DNA from: Pinus tabuliformis | Lineage: Eukaryota > Streptophyta > Pinopsida > Pinales > Pinaceae | Assembly (NCBI GenBank): GCA_031772625.1 | Contig: CM062817.1 | Coordinates: 889,872,184 to 889,936,183 of the forward strand | DNA length: 64,000 bases | Direction of reading: 5' to 3' | Shown: positions 10,133 to 21,707 of the stretch, piece after piece | Layout: the number at the start of each line of letters is the position of its first letter | Numbering within the stretch: position 1 is the first letter of the stretch | Made by a program: the position numbers and the translations under genes | The notes under the pieces: model-generated | What the model was told of the DNA's origin: nothing | What the model saw: the letters and a program-made list of their open reading frames with translations, nothing else | The model's database searches: none

Positions 10133-13100
10133 GAAGCTATTGCATGCCCTCATGCAATATATATTACATTAATTTTTTTTTATCCTTGGACTTTGGCTTA
10201 ACTTTGCATGATATCATTTGATAACTTCATACTTCTGCAAAGTGTTTTACTTGAATTGCAACATGGTTAGTTCTTGTGTTACAACCATATTTTGTTGTTG
10301 CATTCTATTTTGATCTTTGAACTTTGCATAATGATAATTTGATTATTGTTGCAAAGTATATCTTTATTGGATTGCATGATGGTTGGTTCTTGTGTGACAA
10401 CCATGATTGTGTTTGTATCCAATTATCCTTTAAGCACTTTTGAAAATCCATTATATGCTCATAATAATAATGTAATAGTTAATATATTTTGGAAGTATGT
10501 GGGCTTCTGAATATAATATGAACATGGTAGGATATGAATATGAATGTATTCCCCCCCCAACTAATGGTATTGGAAATTTTATGAAATGAGGAAGAGAAAT
10601 GTTTTTCCAACAATTATCATTCTAGCTTTTTATGGAATTCTATGGTCAAAAGTTAGAAAATGACGTATCTTAACTTACCCTTTGAAATGGATGAGTTGTA
10701 TGTGTGGTGGCTACAAAATTTTGATCATAATCTTCTTCAAGTGGCTAGACAAAAAGAGTCATGGATAAAAGAGTCAAGATGACTTTTTATTTCTTCTACT
10801 AAAACTTGTTGAATCTGCTCTAAAATGCTGAAAATAATAGTCTTCATGTCTTCAAAACTCATTGGCACAATTCCTACTATGTGAAGAGATGTTATGAAGT
10901 CGAACATAGCAGGAAATTGTTGACTTAGTGGCCATTGATGGATTCCATTAGTCAACATGAGAACTCTCACCATTGATGACAATGAGAGTCAAGATACCCA
11001 AACACATCTTGTTAGGTATGAATAATTTTGCCGATGTCGAGTCACCTAGAAGATCCGATGAACAAGGGACATTAATGTATTCCCATTGTTTGTCGGCATG
11101 AGGACTTTCCATTAAGGCATGCAAGCCTCAAGGTGATTTTGCAAGGAACTTAGACTCAAAGGACTATGGACTTAAGAATTTGCATTGAAGCAGGGCTTAT
11201 TTGCGAAATGAAAATAGGAAAGGGAAGATGAGAATGGAAGATGGCAATGGAAAGTAGAAATGGCGATGGGTAATAAGCATGTGACTGAGCCTCTTGCTTT
11301 TATTTGTGGGTTATGAGTGGACAAAAAGTAATCGAAAGTGTATGTGAATGTAAATGGAAAATATGAAGGGAAATGAGGTGAATGGTTTATTATGAAATAT
11401 GGATGTAATGGAGACAATAGTATCTGAAAGTTTTTCAAGTGCTTGGATCTGATTTTGCATTAGCATGTTTCTTCTTTGTTGTTGATCATCCTCTTATGAA
11501 ACAAATTGGTCTCTTAAGAGAGACAATATTCACTTGTAGTCATTTGTCCTTCCTCCTGGAACCTGCAAAAAAACTAATACTTCTTCTACAATGGAATGTA
11601 ATATTATCAAAAGGGAGAGGTGGCCAATCTCTCTAGTTATGATATTTACACACAAACTAAGAATTTGTATTAATGAAACAAGTTCACGAAGGAAAACCAA
11701 AAGAATTTATACCTGCATTGGAATTAGTGCCTCAAGTTGAATGTTGTTTCTTTTTAGCAATTTATTTCATTTTTTATTGTTTCAACCTTTGATGATGGGT
11801 TTCTCATTGTGTAGATCTCGTCGATATTTTTCCAACGATACTTGAATCATCGAAATATGATGTTGTATGAGAAAGTTAGGTTGATTTGAACAATGAGGTT
11901 TTTCAGCTGCAAATTGATGTTTAGCTGCAGAATTAGAACAACTGCGGAATGTAACACAGTTTCTGTAGCTAAAAATCTTGAACAAAAAGTTAGCCATCCA
12001 TTTTCATCATCAGTCCAAAATTAATCGATACCTTCAGAGAAGTGAGCAAATAACTTACTCATTTCATTGATTCAAATTTTTTTACCTGTGAATCTTTGGT
12101 TTTGTTTTTTTTTCTCCTTGACATGCGGCAACTTAGTGATAACACACACTTTGACTTCCCTTTGACCGGAGTCCTCCTCATTGATCTAGGCCAGATGGAT
12201 AGGATATGATCCATGCACTGATGTTTTCCAAGATGCCCATATGGTCCTTTTCCTCTCTTGACACCTGTAACCTACAAAGGCGTGGAGATGGCTGCAGAAC
12301 AGACGATTAACTGCGGAACAGGGCTGCATTTCATAGCTAAAAGACAGCCAGCCATTAGTTTTCTGATTTAAGTTATTGGCAAAGAGATTTTATGCAACCA
12401 AGTACCAGGGAGAAATCCCAAAATTGTAGCTGGTGCACATGACCAATTATTCATGAGCTTCTCTGTTATTTTTTGTTAATTTTCTTCAGTGTCTGCATGG
12501 AAAAAAACTCTGTAAACATTATTGGCATATGAAGCAAAATAGTTTCAGTGATGGAAATGGAATATCAGAGTACCGTGGAAAGAAGACGAAAACATGGAGG
12601 GTATATGAAAAACGAAGTGGCTGTATGCGTGAAAAAAATGCGGAAGATGTAAGGACTGGTGGTGTTGCACACGTGGACAGAGTATGAAAACAGAGTGTTG
12701 TTGAATGAATAATCCAAGAAATAGGGATGTAAAAGAGCCGTATCCAGCTGGGTCAAGTTATATAATTAGTTGTTAAACAGGTGGAGTAGAGAAGTTCGGT
12801 TGAAAATGACAAATCAGTTTGGAAGAGTTGTACTCAATTGGGATACACCATGTAATCAATCGTTAATATGAAGTAACAGTGAAGTACGAGTTAAAGATGG
12901 GAGGCATTAAGTCGAAAAGCATGGCGGAGTAAGATTGAATGCCACAGCTTCAACAGTCATAATTAGTCTTCAAACCGAATTTCCCTTTTTAAGCATGTCG
13001 TGTTAATCAACAGCCTGTTCATTAATTCAAATACGTTTTTCTTCATGCGGCATGAAAAAAGAGGCTTCAAAGAACCGAGAACTTCTCCCAAACTACCATG

Positions 13101-13266
13101 AATTTCTTAAAACTGTTTCCTAATTAGGAAAAAACCCATGTTTTATTTTTTCCTAATTATTTTTCATTTGGCCGGATCGTGCAGTTGAAGTTTGACATTT
13201 TTTTAATTCTACGTTTTTGTGAATTGCTGCATTCGGCTGTAAAATAAATTTCGAATTTTTCTTCTG
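10133..13266 (-). other. Internal region of the non-autonomous element, no recognisable gene
   Basis: About 3.1 kb with no gag-pol motif on either strand. The longest minus-strand frame with a protein-like look is 10737-10982 (81 codons, hydrophobic/acidic, containing MSFEDMKTIIFSILEQIQQV), but I know no family for it. An 8-C run is at 10551-10558. This kind of filler is typical of large non-autonomous LTR elements (LARDs). Confidence 0.6.
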
Positions 13267-13578
13267 CTATTGTTTCATCTTTCGCTTCCTGTCCTGCAGG
13301 TCCTTATCCTCATAGACACCAAGTCTCCGTCCTTTGGATTGAGCTAGAATTCTAGCAATGGCCTTCCCAAAGCTAAGGCCTTCTTCATATGAATAGCCCT
13401 CTCTTTCTACCACCACCGCCACCCACAGTGTAAGCACGAGCGCCCTATTTATCTGTATTCTCTCCACTTCATATTTTTCCTTTTTTGTTTCAGTCAGCTC
13501 ACTCACGTTCTCATTTTCCACCTATTTCTTTGCATCCTCCATAACTTTCTTTTTCTGTCCTCGGCCTCTTCCTGCCAT
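13267..13578 (-). pseudogene. Short ORF carried by the non-autonomous element, one in-frame stop
   Basis: Reading from the ATG at 13578 (MAGRGRGQKKK), a 104-codon frame runs to TAG at 13267-13269, broken only by a TAG at 13522-13524. After that stop comes an acidic/basic helix-like stretch, then a compact segment with LSFGKAIARILAQSKG and RRLGVYEDKD, then a very basic tail RKRKMKQ. It starts about 210 bp downstream of the primer site, the position where gag normally sits. The amphipathic pattern and basic ends look like a small nuclear protein or a domain of one, not like a capsid. I do not recognise the family. It may be a captured host gene fragment or a private gene of this element. Confidence 0.5.
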
Positions 13579-13786
13579 TGTGATAAGAAAGCAGAAGAAA
13601 GAGATGTTTTCTCTTCACAGCTCCAAATAATTCCCACAACTTTCAAATTTGGGTTGAGGCCAAAGAACAGAGGATATTTCAAGCTGCAATAAAAATGGGA
13701 GAATTGTTTATACACTTTAGATGCAATCAACAGCAAATGAACCAGTTAATTTCGATGATATAGCCTCCATCAGTAAGGCTCTCACT

Positions 13787-13803
13787 CCCCGGCAACGGCG
13801 CCA
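13787..13803 (-). promoter_or_regulatory. Primer-binding site, tRNA-Asp type
   Basis: Minus strand TGGCGCCGTTGCCGGGG, three bases inside the LTR edge at 13807. It matches the plant tRNA-Asp 3' end and defines the element's orientation. Confidence 0.9.
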
Positions 13804-13806
13804 AAA

Positions 13807-15509
13807 TGTCTAGTCAATTTAGTGTCCTAAATTGCTCTACATAAATTATCAATCCAGGCATCGTAAATTGATGAAGTGTGGTGCACTATATGTGCTTAGT
13901 TAACCTGTTTCTTACTTCGTTGTTTTATAGTTTATGTTATTTTTGGGGGTTTTGTTTCTTATGCTTAAGGAAATTAATCTAAGAAAGAAAAGTTATGCTT
14001 CTAGATGAAAATATCTGAATGTTAATGGTCAACTAAATCTAATGACTTTTAATGTTAGAACCTAATTTCTAAAGAAGGAAGGAAAGGGAATGAACATTAG
14101 ATAAAAACAAATCAAAACTTTGAATAGTTTGATTAATCTAAGCCGGCAAAATATCTATGAAATGAAAGCAAAAATGATAATGCTATTTGAAAGAGAAAGC
14201 AAATACAAAGCATGTAACTAAATGAAGTGTTTTTTCACTCTGCTACACAATTTTGGGAGAACTACCTCCTTGTGCTAGCATTTTTTTGAGGGACTCCATA
14301 CTTCATTGTTCTAAAACTGAAAATGAAATGCAAGGAAAAACTCAGTCATTAGTAAAACATTTCACCACTTAATCTTAAGTTCAACCATCGACGAAGGGCT
14401 TTTGGAAATATCTATTTAAATCATGAGTTACTAAATTGATAAGAAAATGGCATTAAGCTATTTAACTCTAAACTAATGAACAACAAGAAATCTCATTCAT
14501 AAACACAACATTTCACTATTTAGTTTGAGGATAAACCATCAATGAAAGGCTTTGGAAACATCTATTTATGTAATAAGTGACTACTCTAATAAGAAAATAC
14601 AAAAACATGTAAAGGAAAATTGATCTACTGTGTGCTCTAATGCTTCAATCACCAATTGGAAAATACTTTCTTGGACTATTTTGCTAAGCATAGATTACAC
14701 AGTTAGATAAATCTACAATCAACCAGTTGAACACACTTGAATTAAAATTGCATGAATGGAAAATATAAACTTGAAAACAATCAAATGACATACTTGAATG
14801 AAATTAAAGCAAAACTACAAAATAAAATCTACTCTACCTTACATTCTAATATGCTCCATGACATCTACTTCACATCTCCTTCCATGTTGAGAACATCAAA
14901 GCTTTATTCAAATTCTTCAAAATTACAAAAGTTTACAAAGCTCTCCAAATCTTTCCAAAAGCTTCCCAAAACTAAAAATCTACCAAGCTCTAAAGCTCTA
15001 TGCTAACAAATGAAGGAGAGAGATCTCCTATTTATACAAAAAGATGAAAAGTCATCTCATTAATGAGAGCCCATGAATCTCTCCCTATACCTCTAGAGTC
15101 CTAATCATAGGAAATGATAAGACACATGTCTTCTTAGAGTTTCAATACAAATAGGAAATGTGACACATATCCTCATGATCCCATGATCCTCTCCACTCAA
15201 ACTCGAATTTGGCCTTAGGGTTCCACATAAAGGTCTTCTAGAAGCCTCCTTTTGACCTACACATGTCAACAATCTCAACCCACTTGTTAGGTATAAACAT
15301 ATGCACATTATTTTCTAATTTTTAACCACAAATTCACTTAAAAAGACTAAGAATTAATAAAGTTTGGAAAAACATAAATGTGACCTAATGATAATTAAAA
15401 TGAGATGAATGTAGTGACATGGTAGTGAAATGAAGGTGAAATGGAGGTGATGTAATGGACATAATAGTGAAAGTGTAATGGAAATGAATGACAATTTCAA
15501 GACCCAACA
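13807..15509 (-). mobile_element. 5' LTR of the minus-strand element (empty copia site inside)
   Basis: 1703 bp. On the minus strand it starts TGTTGGGTCTTGAAATTGTC and ends ...AATTGACTAGACA. It is uninterrupted, unlike its partner, and holds the pre-insertion sequence of the copia target near 14471-14482. It has a TATA box and the same G/A-rich block as its partner. The differences between LTR copies are scattered substitutions and small indels. Confidence 0.95.
15028..15036 (-). promoter_or_regulatory. TATA box in the 5' LTR
   Basis: TATAAATAG on the minus strand, conserved in the other LTR at 9636-9644, upstream of the primer site in the direction of transcription. It is the likely core promoter of the element. 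Confidence 0.6.
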
Positions 15510-15514
15510 GGTCC

Positions 15515-15918
15515 ATGATCAGGTCTTGGAGCAACGTTCCTTTTCTTGTGTCAAGCTCATTAAAAAATGCAACAAGGTCCTAGAGCACAGTTCCTTTTCT
15601 TATGTAAATCTCGTTAAAAAATTAAACAAATTCCCTTGAGAATAGTTATTTTCCTATGTTAAGCTCATTAAAAAATGAAATAGATCCCTTCCAATTGGAG
15701 TCTTTGATTAGATCTCATAAGTTCTCAGTCGTTTCTTCCACTTGATCTCGTAAATGAACCTTCATTCCATCCACCTATTAGTATCCAATAGTATACTTAG
15801 GTGGATGAAATTAAGCTTGGGGGTATGTGCCTAGAATTGAGTCATTATGCTCGGGGCATGCAAACTTATTTCAAGCATATTTTTTCTTTGTTTCAAGCTA
15901 GTGTAAAAATGAAACCAT
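15515..15918 (+). repeat. Degenerate ~57-bp minisatellite, left part
   Basis: Units carrying TTCCTTTTCTTATGT...AAGCTCATTAAAAAATG recur about every 57-60 bp from 15515 to about 15690. A related unit, TTTCAAGCTAGTGTAAAAATGAAACC, is present at 15890-15917. The array resumes at 23044, so it was split by the LINE. The stretch between (15690-15880) is non-coding. Confidence 0.65.
15905..15918. repeat. LINE target-site duplication AAAAATGAAACCAT (right copy 23039-23052)
   Basis: Fourteen matching bases at both ends. The leading A run is ambiguous with the poly(A) tail. Because the target is itself a repeat containing ATGAAACC, part of the match could be inherited; the exact placement at the poly(A) end favours a true duplication. 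Confidence 0.8.
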
Positions 15919-16233
15919 GGACCAGTTATGGACAAAAACCTCTCTCAGTTTTAAAGCTGAACGGATGGCGATCTCCCGCTCCAGGACGCGGCCCTGACTC
16001 CCTCCCTTGCCCGAGCTTGGCAGCTCTGCTGCCGGGCTGCAGCAGCCTGCTGCGGGCCCCCTCCGCCTGAGCCCTCCTGCCCCCCTCCCTTTCGGGCCTC
16101 CTGCCCTGTCCTCCCGATCGCGCTTGGCAGCTCTGCAGCTGTTGGCAGCCCCCTGCTGCTTCCTTTTCTCAGGGCCTCCTGCCCTCTCCTCCTCCTTTTT
16201 CTCGCCTGTCGTCGAGTGCCCCTGTGTGGCTCG
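15919..16233 (+). promoter_or_regulatory. LINE 5' leader with two degenerate GC-rich repeats
   Basis: A C/T- and GC-rich leader. Two units of about 110 bp begin GCTTGGCAGCTCTGC (about 16013 and 16124) and end in GGGCCTCCTGCCCT-CTCCT, suggesting a tandemly duplicated internal promoter, as known in mammalian L1s. Promoter function is inference. Confidence 0.55.
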
Positions 16234-17466
16234 ATGGATCCTCCCTCTCTAGAACAGGCTGAACTGGAGAAAGCTTTTGCATCTCTTATCCCAGAGAATA
16301 ACTCGGAAAGGATTCGGCCTTCAGCCTCAAAGTTTGTCAAGAAGCTTGATGAAATCCCGGAAGTCCCTCTTCCCCCAGCTCTTCCAAGGAGATCTGCTGT
16401 GGCCCTGGCGGAACGCGGCCTGGTTGGCCAGTTCACGGGGTTATGGCCTTCCCCTCGAACGGTTCAGCGCTGGGTTGAAAGAAACTGGAATGCTATGGTA
16501 CAGGGGAAAATCGCAATAAGGTTTTGTGGAAGGGGCTTCTTTACCTTCCTTTTTGAAACGGTGGAGGATCGTAACCTCATCTTCAGGAATGGACCATATT
16601 TCATGGACACCAGAGGCCTTTATCTCAACCGCTGGACCCCTGACTTCGACCCAGAAATGGACGTTCCAAATGCAGTCCCTGTCTGGGTTCGTCTCCCGCA
16701 TCTTCCGCTTCACTGTTGGGCTAATGAATCCGTCCGGGCCATCGGAAACGCAATAGGGAAATACGTGGACAGATCGGAGCCAAAGGAGAATATGCATGCA
16801 TGCGCAAGGATTTGTGTAGAAGTAGACTTGGGCAAAGGCTTACCAAAGGCAATCAAACTCAAAGTGGATCAGTGGATGCACATTCAGCAGGTGGACTATG
16901 AGCAGCTCCCCTTCAAATGTAAGGTATGTCACGAGTACGGTCATTTTGCTAATAGGTGCACTAAATCTAGATCAAATGATAATAGCAATATTGAAACCCC
17001 TGAGGAAGCATGGGAAATAGTCAGGAAAAAGAAGAAGTCAAACCCTCCCCCTGAATCAGCAGTGCCCTCCTCTGAAACTCCAACCCTCTCCACTCATCCT
17101 TCAAGCCCGGGCCACCACATCCCCACATCCTCCAACCCCTTTGAATCCCTAGCTCCAGAGGAACCCACATCCCCCCCTCCATCCCCCAAGGGCCCCAGAA
17201 CCTCCCCCTCTTCTCCCCTCCAGGCCTCCCCACCTCAAACAGTTGAAAGGATCCTAACGAGAAATAAAACAAAGGAAATCATAGCAGCCACGGATCCACC
17301 AAGAAAAGTAGGAAGAAAATCAAACAAGGAAATAAGAGATGAGAATGCAGCTAAAGAAATGACTACAGGGACCCAGCAACCAATAGACACATACCTGGAC
17401 AGGAACAAGGGAAGTGGCGAGAAGATGAAGGAGAAAAGCGGGATCCACAATAAACCAGGTAAATGA
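16234..17466 (+). CDS. LINE ORF1: DUF4283 and CCHC nucleic-acid-binding protein
   Basis: 410 codons from the ATG at 16234 (MDPPSLEQAELEKAF); an in-frame GTG at 16216 is less likely as a start. A DUF4283-type region spans roughly residues 70-215, with WNAMVQGKIAIRFCGRGFF, FRNGPYFMDTRGLYLNRW and PVWVRLPHLPLHCW. One zinc knuckle, CKVCHEYGHFANRC, is at residues 229-242. The C-terminal third is Pro/Ser-rich, then basic. In plant L1 elements this protein binds the LINE RNA and forms the ribonucleoprotein with ORF2. No stop or frameshift is seen. Its TGA (17464-17466) overlaps the ORF2 ATG (17463-17465) in the arrangement ATGA, which would suit termination-reinitiation. Confidence 0.93.
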   Translation: MDPPSLEQAELEKAFASLIPENNSERIRPSASKFVKKLDEIPEVPLPPALPRRSAVALAERGLVGQFTGLWPSPRTVQRWVERNWNAMVQGKIAIRFCGRGFFTFLFETVEDRNLIFRNGPYFMDTRGLYLNRWTPDFDPEMDVPNAVPVWVRLPHLPLHCWANESVRAIGNAIGKYVDRSEPKENMHACARICVEVDLGKGLPKAIKLKVDQWMHIQQVDYEQLPFKCKVCHEYGHFANRCTKSRSNDNSNIETPEEAWEIVRKKKKSNPPPESAVPSSETPTLSTHPSSPGHHIPTSSNPFESLAPEEPTSPPPSPKGPRTSPSSPLQASPPQTVERILTRNKTKEIIAATDPPRKVGRKSNKEIRDENAAKEMTTGTQQPIDTYLDRNKGSGEKMKEKSGIHNKPGK

Positions 17467-20400
17467 TGATTTTGGTCTCTTGGAACTGTAGGGGGATGGG
17501 CTCCTCCCTGAAAGCAAATGCAGTCCGAGACCTTATTAAAGCAGAACAACCAGACTTCCTCCTACTCCAGGAGACCAAAATCAGTGACCAAGAATTCCAA
17601 AACAGCTTCATAAGAAATAGAAAGTATGAAGGAATAGCCACGAGCGCCATAGGAGCCTCAGGAGGTATAGGAGTAATATGGAATAAAAGTAACTGGAACC
17701 TCATAAATAACAAACAAAACAGATGGTGGATTAGAATTGATATGCAGAGCACAGATCTGAAGGAGGAATACACAATCTATAACGTGTATGCTCCACCACA
17801 CTTCAGAGACAAAGCTACCTGTTGGGAATCTTTGACAGCAGATATTGAGACTACCCAAGGGAGGAATATCTTCCTAGGAGGAGACCTGAATTTAATAAGG
17901 AATGCAAAGGAGAAGCTAGGAGGGAAGTTTTACATTGACCCATATAGAGAAAAACTGGAGGACATCATACAAACTCACAAGTTCATAGACATTCCTCCCC
18001 AAAATGGCCGTTATACATGGTCAAATAAAAGGACAGGCAGGAACAATATCAAAGAAAGACTTGATAGAATCCTCGTTCAGGAGCGAGCAGCTGCCAACTT
18101 CCCGAGGATTCGCAGCACAATCATCCAGGGACTCATTTCTGATCACAAACCCGTGGCGCTGTACCTAGACAAAGACGAAGATTTGGGTCCGCTGCCATTC
18201 AAATACAACAAAGTCTGGGACGCCAGCGAGGACTTCAAAGACATGATAAAAGAAATCTGGAGGACAGAGATAACAGGCTCCCCGCACTTCGTTTGGGAAA
18301 CGAAGATCAAATTGCTAAGGGTAGCCATAAAAAATTGGGCGAGGAATCATGTGAAGGAGGAAAGGAAGGCAAAAAACGATCTGCAAATGAAACTGGAGAA
18401 ATGGAATCAGGAAAAAGAGGCAGTCCAAGAAACGGAAGAAGACCAAAGGAAAGAAGGGGAGATGTATAAAGCACTGTACAATCAACATCGTAAAGAAGAG
18501 GAAGAGCTAAGACAAAAGTCAAGATGTCTCTGGCTCAATTCTGGGGATAAAAACACCTCGTTCTTCCATAATTGTCTCAAAGTAAGGAGAGCTGGAAATA
18601 ACATTGAAAGGATAATGTTTGAAGGGAAAGAGCTAACGGATAAAGAGGAAATCAAGGAAGCTGCCTCAAATCACTTTCAATCTTTGCTCACAGCCGATCC
18701 CCTCTATCAGGAAAACACAGATTTCGCCAACATCATTGAGAGGAAGGTCACAGAAGCCCAAAACTGTGAACTGGACAAAGAAATCTCAATAGAGGAGGTT
18801 GAGTGGTCAATCAATAGCATGCCTCTTGATAAAGCACCCGGGCTGGATGGCTTCACGGTGAGCTTCTACAAAACACACTGGGATATCATCAAGAAAGACT
18901 TCATTAGAATGGTGAGAAATTTCCACTCAAAAAGTAAAATGGGCAGCAGTATCAAATCTTCGCATCTTGCTCTAATTCCAAAAGAGCCCAACCCTCAATC
19001 CTTTGACAGGTTCAGACCTATTTCATTATGCAATGTCTCATACAAAATCATCTCAAAGATTCTGGCACATAGGCTGAAAAAAATCCTTCCCTCACTCATC
19101 TCGGACAACCAAGGAGGATTTCTCCCCAAGAGACACATAACAGATAATGTAATTCTGGTTCAGGAGGCGATACACAGCAGTGTTGCTAGAAATGAGAAGG
19201 GTATGATAATTAAGCTGGATATGGCGAACGCCTTTGACAGGGTTAACCACACATTTCTGAGGACTGTGCTTTCAAACTTCGGGGTATCAGAGCATTTCAT
19301 CAACAGGGTTATGGAATGTGTTTCCCAAAACTGGACAGCTCCTTTAATCAATGGTAGGCCATGCAGAGCCTTCAAGAGCACAAGAGGCTTGAGGCAAGGC
19401 TGTCCTCTTTCCCCTTTCCTCTATATCATCATGGCAGAGACATTAAGTTTGCACTTGGAAAACAAGCGAAGGTTAAAAGAAATAACAGGAGTGGACATCA
19501 TTCGAGGAGCCAAAGGGATCAATCACTCCTTATTTGCAGATGACACCCTTCTAATAGGCGGTGCTTCAAGCCTCATGGCCAGGAGATTCAAAGCCATTCT
19601 GGACCTCTTCCTCCAAGCCTCGGGGGGCAAATTAAACAACAACAAATGCATGATATATACCTGGAATGTTCCTAGATACATAACCCAAAGGATCTCTATA
19701 ATTATGGAAATCCCAGCTCAATCAAGTTGGTCCCACTTTATGTATTTAGGACTGCCTCTGGCCAAAGAGACAATCAAAAGCGAAGTTTGGGTCAAGCTAA
19801 TTGAGAAGCTGAGAGGGAAACTTCAGGGTTGGGGGATGCATTGGCTTAATCTGGCGGGCAGAACAATCCTTATCAAAGCAATCCTTTCAGCCCTCCCTAT
19901 CTACCAATTTGCCATTACCCTCGCCCCATCAAGCATCCACAAGCATATGGAGCTGATCCTAAGAAGCTTCCTCTGGAAGGGAGGAAAGCAAGATACGAAA
20001 AAATTCAGTTTAGTAAAATGGGAAAAGGTCATCCTCCCCATAGAAAATGGTGGACTAGGAATTAGAGTTCCCAGGCTGGCAAATTTGGCAATGGGCTTTA
20101 AACTAACCTGGAGAATCTTAAAAGAGAAGGGATCCTGGTGGGCAGAGGTTCTCAAAAAGAAATATATGAGTGGGAGCAATAGCAACATCCTCTCTGATGT
20201 AATCACAGAAAGGCAATGCACCCCTGTTTGGAAATTGATCAAAAAAACCTTGCCTCTCCTCAAGTCCCATATCTCTAAAGTCCCAGGTAATGGGAAACAT
20301 ATCAGTATATGGAGGGATAGAATAATGGGTTCGGAAGCCAAGGAAAAGTCCATTAATCTGAGGCCGCTGCAGCTGTGGATGTTTGAAGCCAACCTTAAAA

Positions 20401-21707
20401 CCCTCTTCGACATCTCAATTTGGGATCATAACAGCTGGAAAGGTTGGAAAAATATGCACCTTCCAGAAGAATTAGACGACCTATGGACCGATCTTAAGCT
20501 ATCTCTTGCAGGGGCAGCCCCTTCAAGCAGAATGAGAGATGACAGTTATGCTTGGGATCCAACTGGAGGCAATTACACAGTCAAGGAAGGTTACAAGGCG
20601 CTACAAAACCTAACAGCACCCAACAATTGGCAATCCTACAAGGCAGCCTGGAAAATTGAAAGTCTTCCGAAGATCAAACTTTTTAACTGGACCTTGCTAC
20701 ATGGCAAAATCCTAACAGTAGAAAATCTTAGGAAAAAGGGTATTCAGGGTCCTTCAATTTGTTTTATGTGCAGGAAGGCGGAAGAAAACATCAATCATCT
20801 CTTCATTGAGTGTTCAGTAGCATCGTCCTGCTGGAAACTCATAACTAGCCCTCTAGATATAGGAGATCTACCCAATCAGGTCTCACTACTTCAGAAAGGA
20901 TGGGGGAAACTCTTCCCTTATGCAAGCAAGAACATGACCCTCGCCAAGAGATTATGGACCAGCATCCCTTCAAACCTCTGCTGGCAATTATGGTTAGCCA
21001 GGAATGAAAGTATTTTCAAAGACAAAAAACCTAGTGTCACAAGCATTCTGGCTAAAACAACAGCGCTCATAACAGAGACCATTGAATCTAATGGGATCCA
21101 TCATGCTGACCCGGACTACACAGATGAGAGGGAGAAGGAATGGGTCTGAAGATTCAACTACAAGCTAAAAACGAAAAGCAAACCAATAAAAGGAACTGGG
21201 CAGAAGGAATGGAAACTCAGAGGGACAAAGGAGGAAGTCAATAGTTGGATTCAAAAGCAAAAAAGGTTCACGCTCCACTTTGACGGGGCCTCAAAAAACA
21301 ACCCAGGCAAAGCTGGAGCAGGGGGAATAATAAGAGATCCTCAGGGGAAAACAATCGTCACCTATGAGTGGAGTTTGGGTACCATGTCGAACAATAAGGC
21401 TGAAGCATACAGCCTTCTATTGGGGACCTCCATTGCCCTGAAGCTGAGCATTCATGATCTCTTAGTGTTAGGGGACTCTGCAATTCTCATAGCAGCCATG
21501 AATACTGGGAAAGACTTCAACCAAATTGCATTAAACAGAATCAAAGAAAGAATAATGGATCAAACCAGGGGCATTAGCAAAGTGACCTACAAACACGTCC
21601 TAAGAAGCTTCAATTCGGCAGCGGACGGGCTGGCCAACAAGGCCACGGGAAGACCCACGGGTAAGGTTAAAGAAAACAATGAGTTCTATGACAAAGACAT
21701 TCCTTAG
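17463..21707 (+). pseudogene. LINE ORF2: endonuclease, reverse transcriptase, zf-RVT, RNase H; one stop
   Basis: The frame starts at ATG 17463 (a second ATG follows at 17466) and runs 1,228 codons to a TGA at 21147-21149. It then continues in the same frame for 185 more codons to TAG 21705-21707. Domains: AP endonuclease (WNCRG, LLQETK, GGDLN, SDHKP in the first ~230 residues), reverse transcriptase (RPISLCN, LDMANAFD, GLRQGCPLSPFLY, FADD at residues 691-694), a zf-RVT cysteine region near the end of the first block (CFMCRKAEENINHLFIEC) and, after the stop, RNase H with FDGAS, NKAEAYSL, GDSA and NSAADGLANKA, i.e. all four acidic positions. The stop probably replaced a Trp or Arg codon. Without readthrough the protein would nick and reverse-transcribe but lack RNase H. 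Confidence 0.95.

Larger units (their letters stand above)
3513..15509 (-). mobile_element. Complete non-autonomous LTR retrotransposon (LARD-like) with a nested copia element
   Basis: Minus-strand element bounded by a 5-bp target duplication, GGTCC, at 3508-3512 and 15510-15514. Its 5' LTR is 13807-15509 (1703 bp, TG...CA) and its 3' LTR is 3513-10120, interrupted by a copia element at 4180-9087. Primer site (13787-13803) and polypurine tract (10121-10132) are in the right places. The 3.7 kb internal region has no recognisable gag, protease, reverse transcriptase or integrase, so the element must have moved with proteins supplied in trans. Without the copia insertion it is about 7.1 kb. The outermost left base pair is mutated (TA instead of TG at 3513-3514). 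The LTR copies differ at scattered positions, so the insertion is not recent. Confidence 0.93.

Noticed and set aside
15951-16436. 161-codon minus-strand open frame over the LINE leader and ORF1 start
   Set aside because: Low-complexity Arg/Gly/Ser reading of GC-rich leader DNA, antisense to ORF1.
17235-17773. Minus-strand open frames opposite the LINE ORF1/ORF2 junction
   Set aside because: Hydrophobic antisense readings of real coding sequence.
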